Of a stretch of DNA of 64,000 bases, positions 54,369 through 63,652 are shown one piece after another. This stretch comes from an uncultured Litoreibacter sp. (GTDB lineage Bacteria > Pseudomonadota > Alphaproteobacteria > Rhodobacterales > Rhodobacteraceae). The translations under genes were made by a program, and so were the position numbers. The stretch's first letter is position 1; each line of letters starts with the position of its first letter. Location of the stretch: positions 558,001 through 622,000 of the forward strand of contig CANLOU010000002.1 of assembly GCA_947492995.1 (NCBI GenBank), read 5' to 3'. Below the pieces are notes generated by a model, which was not told where the DNA came from, searched no databases, and was given only the letters and a program-made list of their open reading frames with translations.

Positions 54369-55838
54369 ATGACAGCTTATGACGATTTGATGGCCTACGA
54401 ACGTGTGACACAGGCGCTGGGCTCGGTCGCTGGGCGCACTGGATGGGATCAGGAAACGATGATGCCTGCGGGCTCTGCCAATTTGCGGGCCGAAGAGATG
54501 GCCGCGCTGGAAGAGGTGCTGCATGCCCGGCGCACCAATCCCTTGACGGGGGAATTGTTGGCCAAGATTGACCCAGCAGATGAGACCGCACAGGCGAATG
54601 TCAGACACATCAAACGGTCATACGAACGCACGGTAAAGATCCCGGCCGATCTGGCGACGGCGATCGCGCGACACACGTCCAAGGGGCAGGGTGTGTGGGC
54701 CGCCGCAAGGGCCGACAACGACTTCAAATCCTTTGCTCCTGTCCTTGAAGAGATGATCCGCCTCAAGCGCGAGGAAGCGGCTTGTCTGGCTGCGGGTGGT
54801 GATCTGTACGACGCTTTGCTGGAGGACTACGAGCCGGGCATAACGGGGGCCGAATTGCAGGGGATGTTTGACCGCATGCGCCCCCGTTTGGTGGCTTTGC
54901 GCGAAAAAGTTCTTGGTGCGGATGCGCCCGCTCCTTTGGATCGCGAATTTGACGAGGCGGGGCAAATGGCTGTGTCCACACTGCTTGCCCAAACCTTCGG
55001 TTACGACATGGATATTGGTCGCATTGATAAGGCCGTGCACCCGTTCTCTAGCGGGTCGGGGACAGATGTCCGGATCACCACACGCACGTCTCCACGCGAC
55101 CCGTTCAACTGCTTCTATTCGACCATCCACGAGGTTGGTCACGCATGTTATGAGCAGGGCATCAATCGTGACTATGAGTTGACGCCGTTAGGGGCTGGCG
55201 TGTCGATGGGTGTGCATGAAAGCCAGTCGCGGATTTACGAGAACCAGCTCGGAAGGTCCCGGGCGTTTACCGGTTGGCTTTATGGCAAGATGCGCGACCA
55301 GTTTGGTGACTTTGGTGTGGCTGACGAAGAAACGTTCTACGCCGTCGTGAACCGCGTTGGATCAGGCTATATTCGAACTGAGGCTGACGAGGTGCACTAC
55401 AACCTCCACGTCATGTTGCGCTTTGATCTGGAGCGCCAATTGATCGAGCAAAAGCTGGAAGTCGGCGATCTTGAAGACGCGTGGAACGCGCGTTTCAAGT
55501 CCGACTTTGGCGTTGAGGTGGATCAGCCGTCGAACGGTGTTTTGCAAGATGTGCATTGGTCCTTTGGGTTATTCGGCTACTTTCCGACCTATTCATTGGG
55601 CAACGTGTATGCGGGTTGTTTGTACCAGTCGCTGCGCGAAGCTGTGCCCACGCTCGACGAACAATTGGCGCGCGGGGCGACGGGGGACGCGACGACATGG
55701 CTGCGCCAGTCGCTTCAACAATTTGGTGGCTTGCGGGAACCACGCGACACGATCCGCCATGCCTGCGGGTTTGAGCCTACGGAAGGGCCGCTTCTGGACT
55801 ATCTGGATACGAAGTTTGGGACGCTTTACGGCGTTTAG
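54369..55838 (+). CDS. M32-family metallocarboxypeptidase
   Basis: A 489-residue cytoplasmic carboxypeptidase Taq-type enzyme. The zinc motif is HEVGH in STIHEVGHACYEQGI, with the third ligand Glu in MGVHESQSRIYENQLGRS downstream; the IRTEADEVHYNLHVMLRF segment is also characteristic. It follows ctaA by 4 bases and is followed by an acyltransferase. Confidence 0.94.
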   Translation: MTAYDDLMAYERVTQALGSVAGRTGWDQETMMPAGSANLRAEEMAALEEVLHARRTNPLTGELLAKIDPADETAQANVRHIKRSYERTVKIPADLATAIARHTSKGQGVWAAARADNDFKSFAPVLEEMIRLKREEAACLAAGGDLYDALLEDYEPGITGAELQGMFDRMRPRLVALREKVLGADAPAPLDREFDEAGQMAVSTLLAQTFGYDMDIGRIDKAVHPFSSGSGTDVRITTRTSPRDPFNCFYSTIHEVGHACYEQGINRDYELTPLGAGVSMGVHESQSRIYENQLGRSRAFTGWLYGKMRDQFGDFGVADEETFYAVVNRVGSGYIRTEADEVHYNLHVMLRFDLERQLIEQKLEVGDLEDAWNARFKSDFGVEVDQPSNGVLQDVHWSFGLFGYFPTYSLGNVYAGCLYQSLREAVPTLDEQLARGATGDATTWLRQSLQQFGGLREPRDTIRHACGFEPTEGPLLDYLDTKFGTLYGV

Positions 55839-55841
55839 CCC

Positions 55842-56873
55842 ATGGGTGATTGGAGCATCATTCGGCGCTACGGAGACACCGATTTCATCACCGGGTTGCG
55901 GGCGATTGCGGCGACCATGGTGGTTATGTTCCACACCTCCCTTTTTCGCGAATATGGGGCCATTGGTGTCAACCTGACGGAGGCCGGGCGCTACGGGGTA
56001 CAGGTGTTCTTCGTGATCTCCGGCTTCACTATTGCCGCGACCTATTTGGGGGCGGATAGCTACCGAAGCTATCTGATCCGGCGGTTGATGCGTATTGCGC
56101 CTTTGTACGTGTTCATCATCTGTATGGCGGCGGGGCTTACATGGGCAGAGGTCATCAATCCCGCCGGGTGGTCGGTGCGGTTCGACGTGGGTATCGACGC
56201 ATATAACCTGTTGATGCATTTTAGTTTCCTGAGTTTTCTGGACTACCGGATTGCCAATTCATTGGTGGGTGTTGAATGGACCATTCCCGTGGAGGTTTTC
56301 TGGTATGTGCTCTTGCCTTGGTTCATTTCCCGACTGGTCGGCACCCGAGCGGCCTTGGCGTTTATGGCGGCGCTCTTGGCCCTGGCGTTTGCGACGGTCA
56401 TTGCAGGCAACCAGTTGGGCTCGCCGTTGATTTCTGAATGGTTCCCAACAACTTACGGACCCTATTTCCTGTTGGGGGTGCTGACATTCAAGCTGAGGTC
56501 ATCGGCGGTCATGCAAGGCCGAGCGGCAGCTGTGTTTTGGGGCGGTATTGCGTTGTTCGCATTTGCCGCACTGGCTGCACCGGTGATGACAGGGGCGTGG
56601 GTTGGCATCGCGGTCGCGATGATAATTGTCGGGCATCGTGGGCGGGGCGGCGGTGTGCTGACAGTGGCGCCGCTGCTGTTTCTGGGGTCGATCAGTTACA
56701 GCATTTACCTTTGGCACGCGGTGGTGATCCGGTACTTTGCCATGCCCGTTGACGTGCCGGGATATGTTGAGTTTTCAGCCGTTTACGGCCTGACAGTCGT
56801 TCTGTCGATCGCGACTTATCTGTTGGTTGAGAAGCCAACCAACGCCTTGGGGGCAAAGCTCGCAAGGCGTTGA
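55842..56873 (+). CDS. acyltransferase-3 family membrane protein (OafA/YrhL-like)
   Basis: A 343-residue multi-pass membrane acyltransferase, about ten hydrophobic segments. Family markers are GLRAIAATMVVMFHTSLF, GVQVFFVISGFTIA, YLIRRLMRIAPLYVF and the C-terminal YSIYLWHAVVIRY. Such enzymes O-acetylate surface polysaccharides or other envelope carbohydrates; the substrate is unknown. It is 3 bases after the M32 gene. Confidence 0.9.
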   Translation: MGDWSIIRRYGDTDFITGLRAIAATMVVMFHTSLFREYGAIGVNLTEAGRYGVQVFFVISGFTIAATYLGADSYRSYLIRRLMRIAPLYVFIICMAAGLTWAEVINPAGWSVRFDVGIDAYNLLMHFSFLSFLDYRIANSLVGVEWTIPVEVFWYVLLPWFISRLVGTRAALAFMAALLALAFATVIAGNQLGSPLISEWFPTTYGPYFLLGVLTFKLRSSAVMQGRAAAVFWGGIALFAFAALAAPVMTGAWVGIAVAMIIVGHRGRGGGVLTVAPLLFLGSISYSIYLWHAVVIRYFAMPVDVPGYVEFSAVYGLTVVLSIATYLLVEKPTNALGAKLARR

Positions 56874-56882
56874 TGTTTTGGG

Positions 56883-58967
56883 CTATTCCGCGGCGATTTT
56901 GATCACGGGTTCCATCCGGGCGAGGATGTCATCGGACAGATGGCATTTGACCTGATGGTTGCCGTCGAGGATGCGGACGGGTGGAACCTCCTTGTCGCAA
57001 AGCCCGCCGGGGACCTGATCCTTCCAGCGGCAGCGCGTCTGAAACGGGCAGCCCGGTGGCGGGTTCATGGCCGACGGAATGTCGCCTTCAAGGACGATGT
57101 GCTGCTTCTCAATCGACGTGTCCGCGATAGGCACCGCGCTGAGAAGCGCTTCGGTATAGGGGTGGTAGGGCGGCTGGAACACCTGATCGGTTGTGCCCAG
57201 TTCGACCACGTGGCCAAGATACATTACCATAACGCGATCAGATAGATAGCGGACGATGCTCAAGTCGTGAGAGATGAACAGCAGCGTCGTTTTATTCTCG
57301 CGCTGGATCTCCATTAACAAATCGGTAACTGCGGCCTGAACGGACACATCAAGGGCCGATACGGGCTCGTCTGCCACCACAATCTTGGCGTCACCCGCAA
57401 AGGCGCGGGCGATGCCGACGCGTTGCTTCTGGCCGCCAGACAGTTGGCGCGGCATGCGTCCCGCGAATTCCCGGGGCAATTTCACCAGATCAAGCAGTTC
57501 CAGCATCCGGTTTTCGCGGTCTTGCTCGGTTTCACCGATGCCAAAAATCTCCAGGGCACGGATGATTTGGCGACCTACCGTCATGGACGGGTTCAGCGTG
57601 TCGAACGGGTTTTGAAAAACCATTTGCACGTTGGAGATCGTTTTGGTGTCGCGATCTTCAATCGGAGTGTCTTGTATCTCAGAATTGTTAAGAAGTATTT
57701 GACCGTCCGTTGCGGTCTCCAACCCCATGAGAACCTTGGCGAAAGTGGACTTGCCGCAGCCGGATTCGCCGACGATGGCGAGGGTCTCGGACTCGCGGGC
57801 CTCGAAACTGAGCGTTTCGTTGGCCTTGACCACCTTTTTGTTGGCCCCGCCAAAGAGGGCGGATGCGGCGACCTCGTAGTATTTCTTGAGGTTGTCGATT
57901 TTCAGGACCACGTCACCGGGGGCGGGTTTTTCCGTTTGTTTCCCGACATCTATCGGCGCGTTCCAGTCGATTTCCTTGAATTTCAGGCAGCGCGTTTCGT
58001 GGCGGTCGCCACTTTCGACGGGGTACATGTCGATCTGGGTTTGGTCGCAGAGGCCAGCTTCAAAATAGTCGCAGCGGGGGCCGAAATTACAGCCCTGTGG
58101 GCGCTCATGGGGCAGGGGGAAGTTGCCCGGAATGGCAATCAAAGGACGCGCGTTTTTGTCGGCGCCGGGCAGCGGGATGGAGCGGAACAGGGCCTGCGTG
58201 TATGGGTGCTGCATCTCGTCGAAGACGTCAGAAATCTTACCAGTTTCAACGGTTTCGCCGGAATACATGACGCAGATGCGGTCGCAGGTCTCTAACACCA
58301 ATCCCAAATTGTGGGAGATGAACAGCATCGAGGTGCCGTATTTTTTGCCGAGGTCTTTGACCAGTTCGACAACCGCCGCCTCGACCGTTACGTCCAATGC
58401 GGTGGTGGGCTCATCGAGGATCAGCAGGGACGGTTTGGACATCAGGGCCATGGCGATGACGATGCGCTGTTGTTGGCCGCCGGACAGCTGGTGGGGGAAG
58501 CTGTTGAGGATGCGTTTGGGGTCGGGCAGTTTGACGTCGGTGACGACCTCCAAGGCGCGGTTATAGGCCTCTTTTTCAGACGTGCCGAAATGGATCATCG
58601 GCACTTCCATCAGCTGTTTTCCGATGCGCATGGCGGGGTTCAAGGATGCCATAGGCTCTTGATAAATCATGGCAATTTCGGAACCGCGGATGTTGCGCAG
58701 CTCGTCCGGGGTCATTGCGCCGAGGTCTTGGCCTTTGAACTTTATCGACCCGCCGACGATGCGGCCGTTGACGCCGAGATCTTGCATAACCCCAAGCGCC
58801 ACGGTGCTTTTTCCGCAGCCGGATTCGCCCACAAGGCCCATCGCCTCGCCGGGGCGCACGGTGCACGAAAAGTCCATCACAGCAGGGATTTCACGCAGGC
58901 GGGTGAAGAAGGAAATGGAGAGTTTGTCGATCTCCAGGATGGGGCCGTCATAGGTCTCGTCAGCCAT
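56883..58967 (-). CDS. peptide-type ABC transporter, two fused ATPase domains
   Basis: A 694-residue fusion of DppD-like and DppF-like ATPases. Domain 1 has GLVGESGCGKSTVA, LSGGQQQRIVIAMAL and LLILDEPTTALD; domain 2 (from about residue 350) has AIVGESGCGKSTFA, LSGGQKQRVGIARAF and IVVADEPVSALD. Each ends with the Cys-bearing tail typical of oligopeptide ATPases (GCNFGPRCDYFEAGLCD; GCPFQTRCRWKDQVPGGLC). It powers the permeases encoded upstream on the same strand. Confidence 0.94.
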   Translation of the reverse strand: MADETYDGPILEIDKLSISFFTRLREIPAVMDFSCTVRPGEAMGLVGESGCGKSTVALGVMQDLGVNGRIVGGSIKFKGQDLGAMTPDELRNIRGSEIAMIYQEPMASLNPAMRIGKQLMEVPMIHFGTSEKEAYNRALEVVTDVKLPDPKRILNSFPHQLSGGQQQRIVIAMALMSKPSLLILDEPTTALDVTVEAAVVELVKDLGKKYGTSMLFISHNLGLVLETCDRICVMYSGETVETGKISDVFDEMQHPYTQALFRSIPLPGADKNARPLIAIPGNFPLPHERPQGCNFGPRCDYFEAGLCDQTQIDMYPVESGDRHETRCLKFKEIDWNAPIDVGKQTEKPAPGDVVLKIDNLKKYYEVAASALFGGANKKVVKANETLSFEARESETLAIVGESGCGKSTFAKVLMGLETATDGQILLNNSEIQDTPIEDRDTKTISNVQMVFQNPFDTLNPSMTVGRQIIRALEIFGIGETEQDRENRMLELLDLVKLPREFAGRMPRQLSGGQKQRVGIARAFAGDAKIVVADEPVSALDVSVQAAVTDLLMEIQRENKTTLLFISHDLSIVRYLSDRVMVMYLGHVVELGTTDQVFQPPYHPYTEALLSAVPIADTSIEKQHIVLEGDIPSAMNPPPGCPFQTRCRWKDQVPGGLCDKEVPPVRILDGNHQVKCHLSDDILARMEPVIKIAAE

Positions 58968-58998
58968 TAACCTTCTCCCTCAGAGGCACAAAATCCAA

Positions 58999-59042
58999 AT
59001 GTGTATTTCATGTGTATTTGATGTGTATTGCGTACGTATTTG
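58999..59042. repeat. four tandem 11-base repeats in a transporter operon
   Basis: The unit ATGTGTATTTS occurs at 58999-59009, 59010-59020 and 59021-59031, with a weaker fourth copy (GTACGTATTTG) at 59032-59042. It lies in the 84-base gap between the dppC-like permease and the fused ATPase gene. A period of 11 is close to one helical turn. Confidence 0.8.
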
Positions 59043-59051
59043 TGCATGGCT

Positions 59052-60506
59052 TTAGTCCTTAAGACTTTCTTCCCGAAGGCCGTCGGCCAGCAGGTTGAGG
59101 CCCAGAACGAGCGTCATGAGGGCAAGAGCGGGCGCAATCGCCGGATGCGGGTAGATGCCCAGAAGCCTGCGACCGGCGTTGATGGTGGTGCCCCAGTCGG
59201 GAGATTCGGATTCGAGGCCGAGGCCGAAGAACCCAAGCGTCCCGATCAAGATCGTGGTGTAGCCGATGCGCAGACAGAAATCGACAATCAGCGGGCCACG
59301 TGCGTTGGGCAGGATTTCCCACAGCATGATGTACCACGCGCCCTCGCCACGGGTTTGACCGGCGGCGACATAGTCGCGGGTTTTGATGTCGAGCACCAAG
59401 CCGCGCACGATACGAAACACGGTGGGGGAGTTCACGAAGACGACGGCCACGAAGACGATCAGCACGTTCTGGTCGATGGAGATCATCCCGAACGGGTCAG
59501 CGTCCCATGCCAGCGCCAGATAAAGGTAGCCGCCAATCAGCACCGTCAGCCCGATGTAGAGAATGTTCTTCGACGGCTGTGTGAAGAACCGAGAGTTCCA
59601 GAGCAGGACCAAAAACACGAGCGGAAAGATGAACAGGATGGAGGCCAGGATCGTCGGCACCCGCCAGTAATAGAACCCGAAGTCGATGCCGGCGGCGCGG
59701 ATCTCGGGGGTTACCAGCAGGAAGAACAGCAAGATCACCGGGAAGGCCAGCACGAGGTTGGCGATGAACGACAACACGGTGTCGAACTTGCCGCCGTAAT
59801 AGCCTGCAGGCAGGCCAAGCGTGATGCCGACCATGAACGCGAAGAGCGTGGCCGCAGGTGCGATGATAAGCACGATTTGGCTGCCCTGCATCACGCGGGA
59901 AAACACGTCGCGGGCAAGGTTGTCGCCACCCAGCAGATAGTGGGGGTAGGCGCCTTCATCACCAGCGGAGCTCATCGGGGTGCCGGGGACTTTGTTCTTC
60001 ATGCCCGAGATTTGGTCCAATGGATTGTGGGTGACCACTAGATCAAAGGCGACGAAGACCGCGACGAACACCCAGAACATCACGATGGCGAAGCCGATCA
60101 TGCCGATCATGCTGTCAAACAGCTTGCCGTAGAGGCCCAGCTTGCGTTTGAAGGTGATCGACAAAACGAAGGTGACGATGAGCGCGATCCAGACGGGCAG
60201 GAGCCTCGCGCCTATTTCGCCGAAGATCCCGCCTGTCCCGTAGGGCGTGACCAGCCCCGAGAACATGTAGACGCCGATCATGGCAAGGATGCCAAGGAAC
60301 AGGTAGCTGTTCACCCGTCCCATCATGCCGAGCGTGCCGCCCGTGGACATCGCAGAGCCGTCAGGGTTCACGGTGATAGAGGGTGGCGGTGCTGTGAAGC
60401 TGAGCAGAAATTGTGTAATCAGCGTAAACACAAAAAGAACGACCACGGCCAGGAATATAGGGTTCAAGACGGTGCCGATTGAGCCGGTCCAGGTTAACGG
60501 GTCCAT
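59052..60506 (-). CDS. peptide-type ABC transporter permease (DppC-like, enlarged)
   Basis: A 484-residue membrane permease. The C-terminal half has the permease core with the coupling segment AAGQTRGEGAWYIMLWEILPN and LGFFGLGLESESPDWG, typical of DppC/OppC. It is well above the usual 280-380 residues because of extra hydrophobic segments at the N-terminus and between core helices. A GGAGGG ribosome site precedes the ATG. Confidence 0.9.
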   Translation of the reverse strand: MDPLTWTGSIGTVLNPIFLAVVVLFVFTLITQFLLSFTAPPPSITVNPDGSAMSTGGTLGMMGRVNSYLFLGILAMIGVYMFSGLVTPYGTGGIFGEIGARLLPVWIALIVTFVLSITFKRKLGLYGKLFDSMIGMIGFAIVMFWVFVAVFVAFDLVVTHNPLDQISGMKNKVPGTPMSSAGDEGAYPHYLLGGDNLARDVFSRVMQGSQIVLIIAPAATLFAFMVGITLGLPAGYYGGKFDTVLSFIANLVLAFPVILLFFLLVTPEIRAAGIDFGFYYWRVPTILASILFIFPLVFLVLLWNSRFFTQPSKNILYIGLTVLIGGYLYLALAWDADPFGMISIDQNVLIVFVAVVFVNSPTVFRIVRGLVLDIKTRDYVAAGQTRGEGAWYIMLWEILPNARGPLIVDFCLRIGYTTILIGTLGFFGLGLESESPDWGTTINAGRRLLGIYPHPAIAPALALMTLVLGLNLLADGLREESLKD

Positions 60507-60519
60507 AACTGCGCCCTCC

Positions 60520-61587
60520 TTACGAGATTCTGATGCGTGGGTTGAGGAAGACGTAGCCGATATCTGATATCAGCTGGGTCACCAGCACCACGAACACGGC
60601 CACCACGGAACACCCGAGCAGCAGGTCGATGTCATTGTTGGACGCGGCTTGCACCAGCACCCAGCCGAAGCCCTTGTAGTTGAACAGCGTCTCGGTAATC
60701 ACCACGCCGGTCAGCAGATACGGGAATTGCAGCATGATGACCGTAAACGGCGCGATCAGCGCATTCCTGAGCGCGTGCTTCAGCACGATCTTGTTGAAGC
60801 TGACGCCTTTCAGCCGCGCCGTGCGGATATATTGCGCGGTCATGACCTCGGCCATGGAGGCCCGCGTCATCCGTGCGATGTAGCCCACGCCATAAAGCGC
60901 GATGGTCATCACCGGCAGGGTGAAGTTGGCGAACGTGGCGTCATCCATGGCGGATGTGGCGGAGCCTTTGAATATCTTCCACCCCGCACCTGAGGCCAGC
61001 ACCGCGATGAAAATAACACCCGACACATATTCGGGCGTCGCGGATGTGGCGATGGCGAAGGTCGACAGGCTGCGGTCGGTGCGCGAGCCTTCCCTCATGC
61101 CGGCCAGGATGCCAAGCACCAGCGCCAGCGGGATCATGACGCCAAAAGCAGCCAGCGCCAGCTTGCCGGTCAGGGAAAGGCGTTTGGCCAGGATCGTGTT
61201 GACGGATTCCTTGAAGACGGTGGAGAAGCCCCAATTGCCCTGCATAACGCCGCAGAACCGGGCAACCTCGCGGTTTTCATCCAACGCGCCGCCGCCGACA
61301 ACCTGCGCCTGATCGTAGCATTGGCCAGACCTCTTGCCGTCCTCGTCGGTATGGACAAAGCCCGGCAACACGCCCAGCCATTGGCCGTATTTGACGGGCA
61401 AGGGCTCCAGATAACCGGTCTTGGTCAGGTAGCTGGTCACGGCCTCGTCCGACATGCGGAAGTTGCCTTCGGTTTTGGCCAGCTTTTCGAGGTTGGGATA
61501 CAGGTTCGTCATGAAGAAGACGACGAATGTCAGGCAGAATGCCGTCAGCAGCATCACGCCAACGCGGCGCAGGATAAATAGGCCCAT
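60520..61587 (-). CDS. peptide-type ABC transporter permease (DppB-like)
   Basis: A 355-residue permease with an N-terminal helix (FILRRVGVMLLTAFCLTFVVFF), a periplasmic loop of about 100 residues, and the core with MTRASMAEVMTAQYIRTARLKG, the DppB/OppB coupling motif. It pairs with the enlarged DppC-like permease 13 bases downstream. Confidence 0.92.
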   Translation of the reverse strand: MGLFILRRVGVMLLTAFCLTFVVFFMTNLYPNLEKLAKTEGNFRMSDEAVTSYLTKTGYLEPLPVKYGQWLGVLPGFVHTDEDGKRSGQCYDQAQVVGGGALDENREVARFCGVMQGNWGFSTVFKESVNTILAKRLSLTGKLALAAFGVMIPLALVLGILAGMREGSRTDRSLSTFAIATSATPEYVSGVIFIAVLASGAGWKIFKGSATSAMDDATFANFTLPVMTIALYGVGYIARMTRASMAEVMTAQYIRTARLKGVSFNKIVLKHALRNALIAPFTVIMLQFPYLLTGVVITETLFNYKGFGWVLVQAASNNDIDLLLGCSVVAVFVVLVTQLISDIGYVFLNPRIRIS

Positions 61588-61679
61588 TGGGTCCCCTGTT
61601 GTCTGTCGGAGCTAGACCGCTTTGCACCTTGTGGCGTCTTGGAACCCCGGCATGGGGCGCGGCAGCCTTGGTAGATGAA

Positions 61680-61709
61680 AGGGCCGCCCGGAGTGATCCG
61701 CGCGGCCCT
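61680..61709 (-). terminator. stem-loop after the solute-binding protein gene
   Basis: AGGGCCGC (61680-61687) pairs with GCGGCCCT (61702-61709), with inner GGA/TCC pairing. On the minus strand it is followed only by TTTC, so it is more likely an mRNA-stabilising or partial terminator hairpin, which would keep the binding protein mRNA more abundant than the permease mRNA. Confidence 0.65.
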
Positions 61710-61722
61710 GACTTTGGGTTGA

Positions 61723-63390
61723 TTAGGCTGCGATGCCCATTTTGTAGATTTGCGGCAGATAGGCGATATGCATGTCCGCCCCCACAAAGCCCGGCTTGAT
61801 CGAGCGGTACACCGTGCGCCAGTACGGCTGCAGCGTCACGCCTTCGTCGCGCATGATGGTTTGCAGGTCCTTCATCACCTCGCGGCGTGCATCCGCATCC
61901 GCAATGGAGTTGGCCTGCGCCAGCTTGGCGTCGAAGTCGGCGTTCGAGAAAGCCGCCTCGTTCCATGCCTCGCCGGAGCGGTAGGCCAGACCAAGGATCT
62001 GTGTGCCCAGCGGACGGTGGTTCCAGTTGGTCGACGAGAACGCATATTTGGTCCAGTCGTTCCAGAACGTGGTGCCCGGAATGATGGTCCGCTTGATGTT
62101 GAAGCCCGCATCCCGCAGCTGGGCGCCAACGGCGTCAGTTGTGTTCTTGCGCCAGTCATCGTCGATGGAGATCAGCTCGAACTCGTAATCGGCCATGCCT
62201 GCTTCTTCAAGCAGCGCCTTGGCACCGGCAGGGTCATGCGCCACGCCCGGAACCTCAGCATATTCGGGGTGCATCGGGCCGACATGCGTGTTGTCAGCTG
62301 GTGCGCCGCGACCGGCATAGCCAAGCTCGAGGCAGACATTGACGTCGACCGCTTTGGCAATCGCCTGACGGACCTTCACGTCTTCGAACGGCTTTTTGCC
62401 GTCCGCATCCGCAGCTTCCTGGTTCGGCCGGATGACGATGGTTGCCGCCGAATCGATGGCGGAGGTTTCAAAGCCGATGGCCTCAAACACGTCCACAAAG
62501 TCGCCAACAGTTTCATAGGTCATGTCGACTTCGTCGGCCTCGGCTGCCGCAGCCCAGGCCGCTGGATCGGTGCCGTAGTCGATGAACTCGAAACGGTCGA
62601 TATAGGCGCCTTTGCCTTCCGCGTAGCCCCACCATTCGAAGCCCTCGTTGCGCACGACGACACCTTTGACGCCCACTTCAAGCGATTCAGGTTTGTATGC
62701 GCCGGTCCCGATTGGGTTGGACAACATTGTGTCTGCAGTGTGCGAAGCATGCACGATTGCGGACGGGTAGTCCGACATGCCAGCGATCAACGTGATGTCA
62801 GGTGCCGGCAGGTTCAATTTGACGGTGTTGGCGTCAACAACCTGGATTGCACCGTCGATGGCTTTGTTGGTGTCGGCGTCGATAAGGACGGCGAAACGGC
62901 CGGCCATCGAGTTGCCTTCGACTTCTTTGTCGCACCACATGGTGATGTTGCGCGCAACGTCTTCGGCGGTGAAGTCATCACCGTTGTTCCATTTGACGCC
63001 CTGACGCACGTTCAGCGTGTATTCGGTGGCGTCTTCGTTCACTTCCCAGCCGCTGAGCAACATGGGCTCAAACGAGCCGTCGGAGTTGTACTCTACGAGA
63101 TATTCGAGCCAGCCGGCGGTGAAGAACGCGATCTGTGTCCAGTCATAGGTGCGTGGGTCCTTGAGCGCGCGGACTTCCATCTGCATGCGGAGCGTTCCGC
63201 CTTGCTGGGCATGTGCTGCGGCTTGCGCAGGTGTCGCGCCAATCATTGCAGAGGCTGCCGTTGCAGTCACACCAAGCATTGTTGCGCGTGTCATAAATTC
63301 GCGGCGGTCCATTTTGCCCGCTTCGAATTCTTTCTTGTACATATGTGCGGCGGCGTGAATTGGTGCCCCCGTCAGCGTCGATTTCGTCAT
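61723..63390 (-). CDS. peptide-type ABC transporter solute-binding protein
   Basis: A 555-residue family 5 solute-binding protein with a Tat signal ([18 protein letters not shown], near residues 28-45). The family signature follows: [51 protein letters not shown] in pieces around residues 85-135. It captures peptides or similar solutes; the ligand is not deducible. The ATG at 63390 has gggaga 6 bases upstream; the frame opens at 63411. Confidence 0.92.
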   Translation of the reverse strand: MTKSTLTGAPIHAAAHMYKKEFEAGKMDRREFMTRATMLGVTATAASAMIGATPAQAAAHAQQGGTLRMQMEVRALKDPRTYDWTQIAFFTAGWLEYLVEYNSDGSFEPMLLSGWEVNEDATEYTLNVRQGVKWNNGDDFTAEDVARNITMWCDKEVEGNSMAGRFAVLIDADTNKAIDGAIQVVDANTVKLNLPAPDITLIAGMSDYPSAIVHASHTADTMLSNPIGTGAYKPESLEVGVKGVVVRNEGFEWWGYAEGKGAYIDRFEFIDYGTDPAAWAAAAEADEVDMTYETVGDFVDVFEAIGFETSAIDSAATIVIRPNQEAADADGKKPFEDVKVRQAIAKAVDVNVCLELGYAGRGAPADNTHVGPMHPEYAEVPGVAHDPAGAKALLEEAGMADYEFELISIDDDWRKNTTDAVGAQLRDAGFNIKRTIIPGTTFWNDWTKYAFSSTNWNHRPLGTQILGLAYRSGEAWNEAAFSNADFDAKLAQANSIADADARREVMKDLQTIMRDEGVTLQPYWRTVYRSIKPGFVGADMHIAYLPQIYKMGIAA

Positions 63391-63652
63391 GTCTTTCTCC
63401 CTGTTGGACATTGACCTATGCGCTTTAAAGTAACCTTGCGGCGCTGGTTGGCCAGCGCTTCGCGGTCACTGTTGAGTGAGCTTTTAGCTTCTCTCCCATA
63501 AAGCATGAGGCAACATACCACCCCGTTATGGGGCTGAGGTCAACGGCTGGAACCGCCATTTGGAGGATTAATTGCGACACGCGGCTGACGTATTTGCTAC
63601 AGTGGAGGCGCGTTGACGTAGGGGCAGGGAAGCGGGTTTGGCTTGCCCGAAC
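63391..63652 (-). other. upstream region of the transporter operon
   Basis: These 262 bases carry no credible gene and should contain the transporter promoter. The AraC-type gene beyond is on the same strand, so its terminator may lie here too; no clear hairpin with a T-run was seen. Confidence 0.4.

Noticed and set aside
61750-63414. 554-codon open frame opposite the solute-binding protein gene
   Set aside because: The solute-binding gene has a Tat signal, family motifs and operon context; the opposite frame has none of these.
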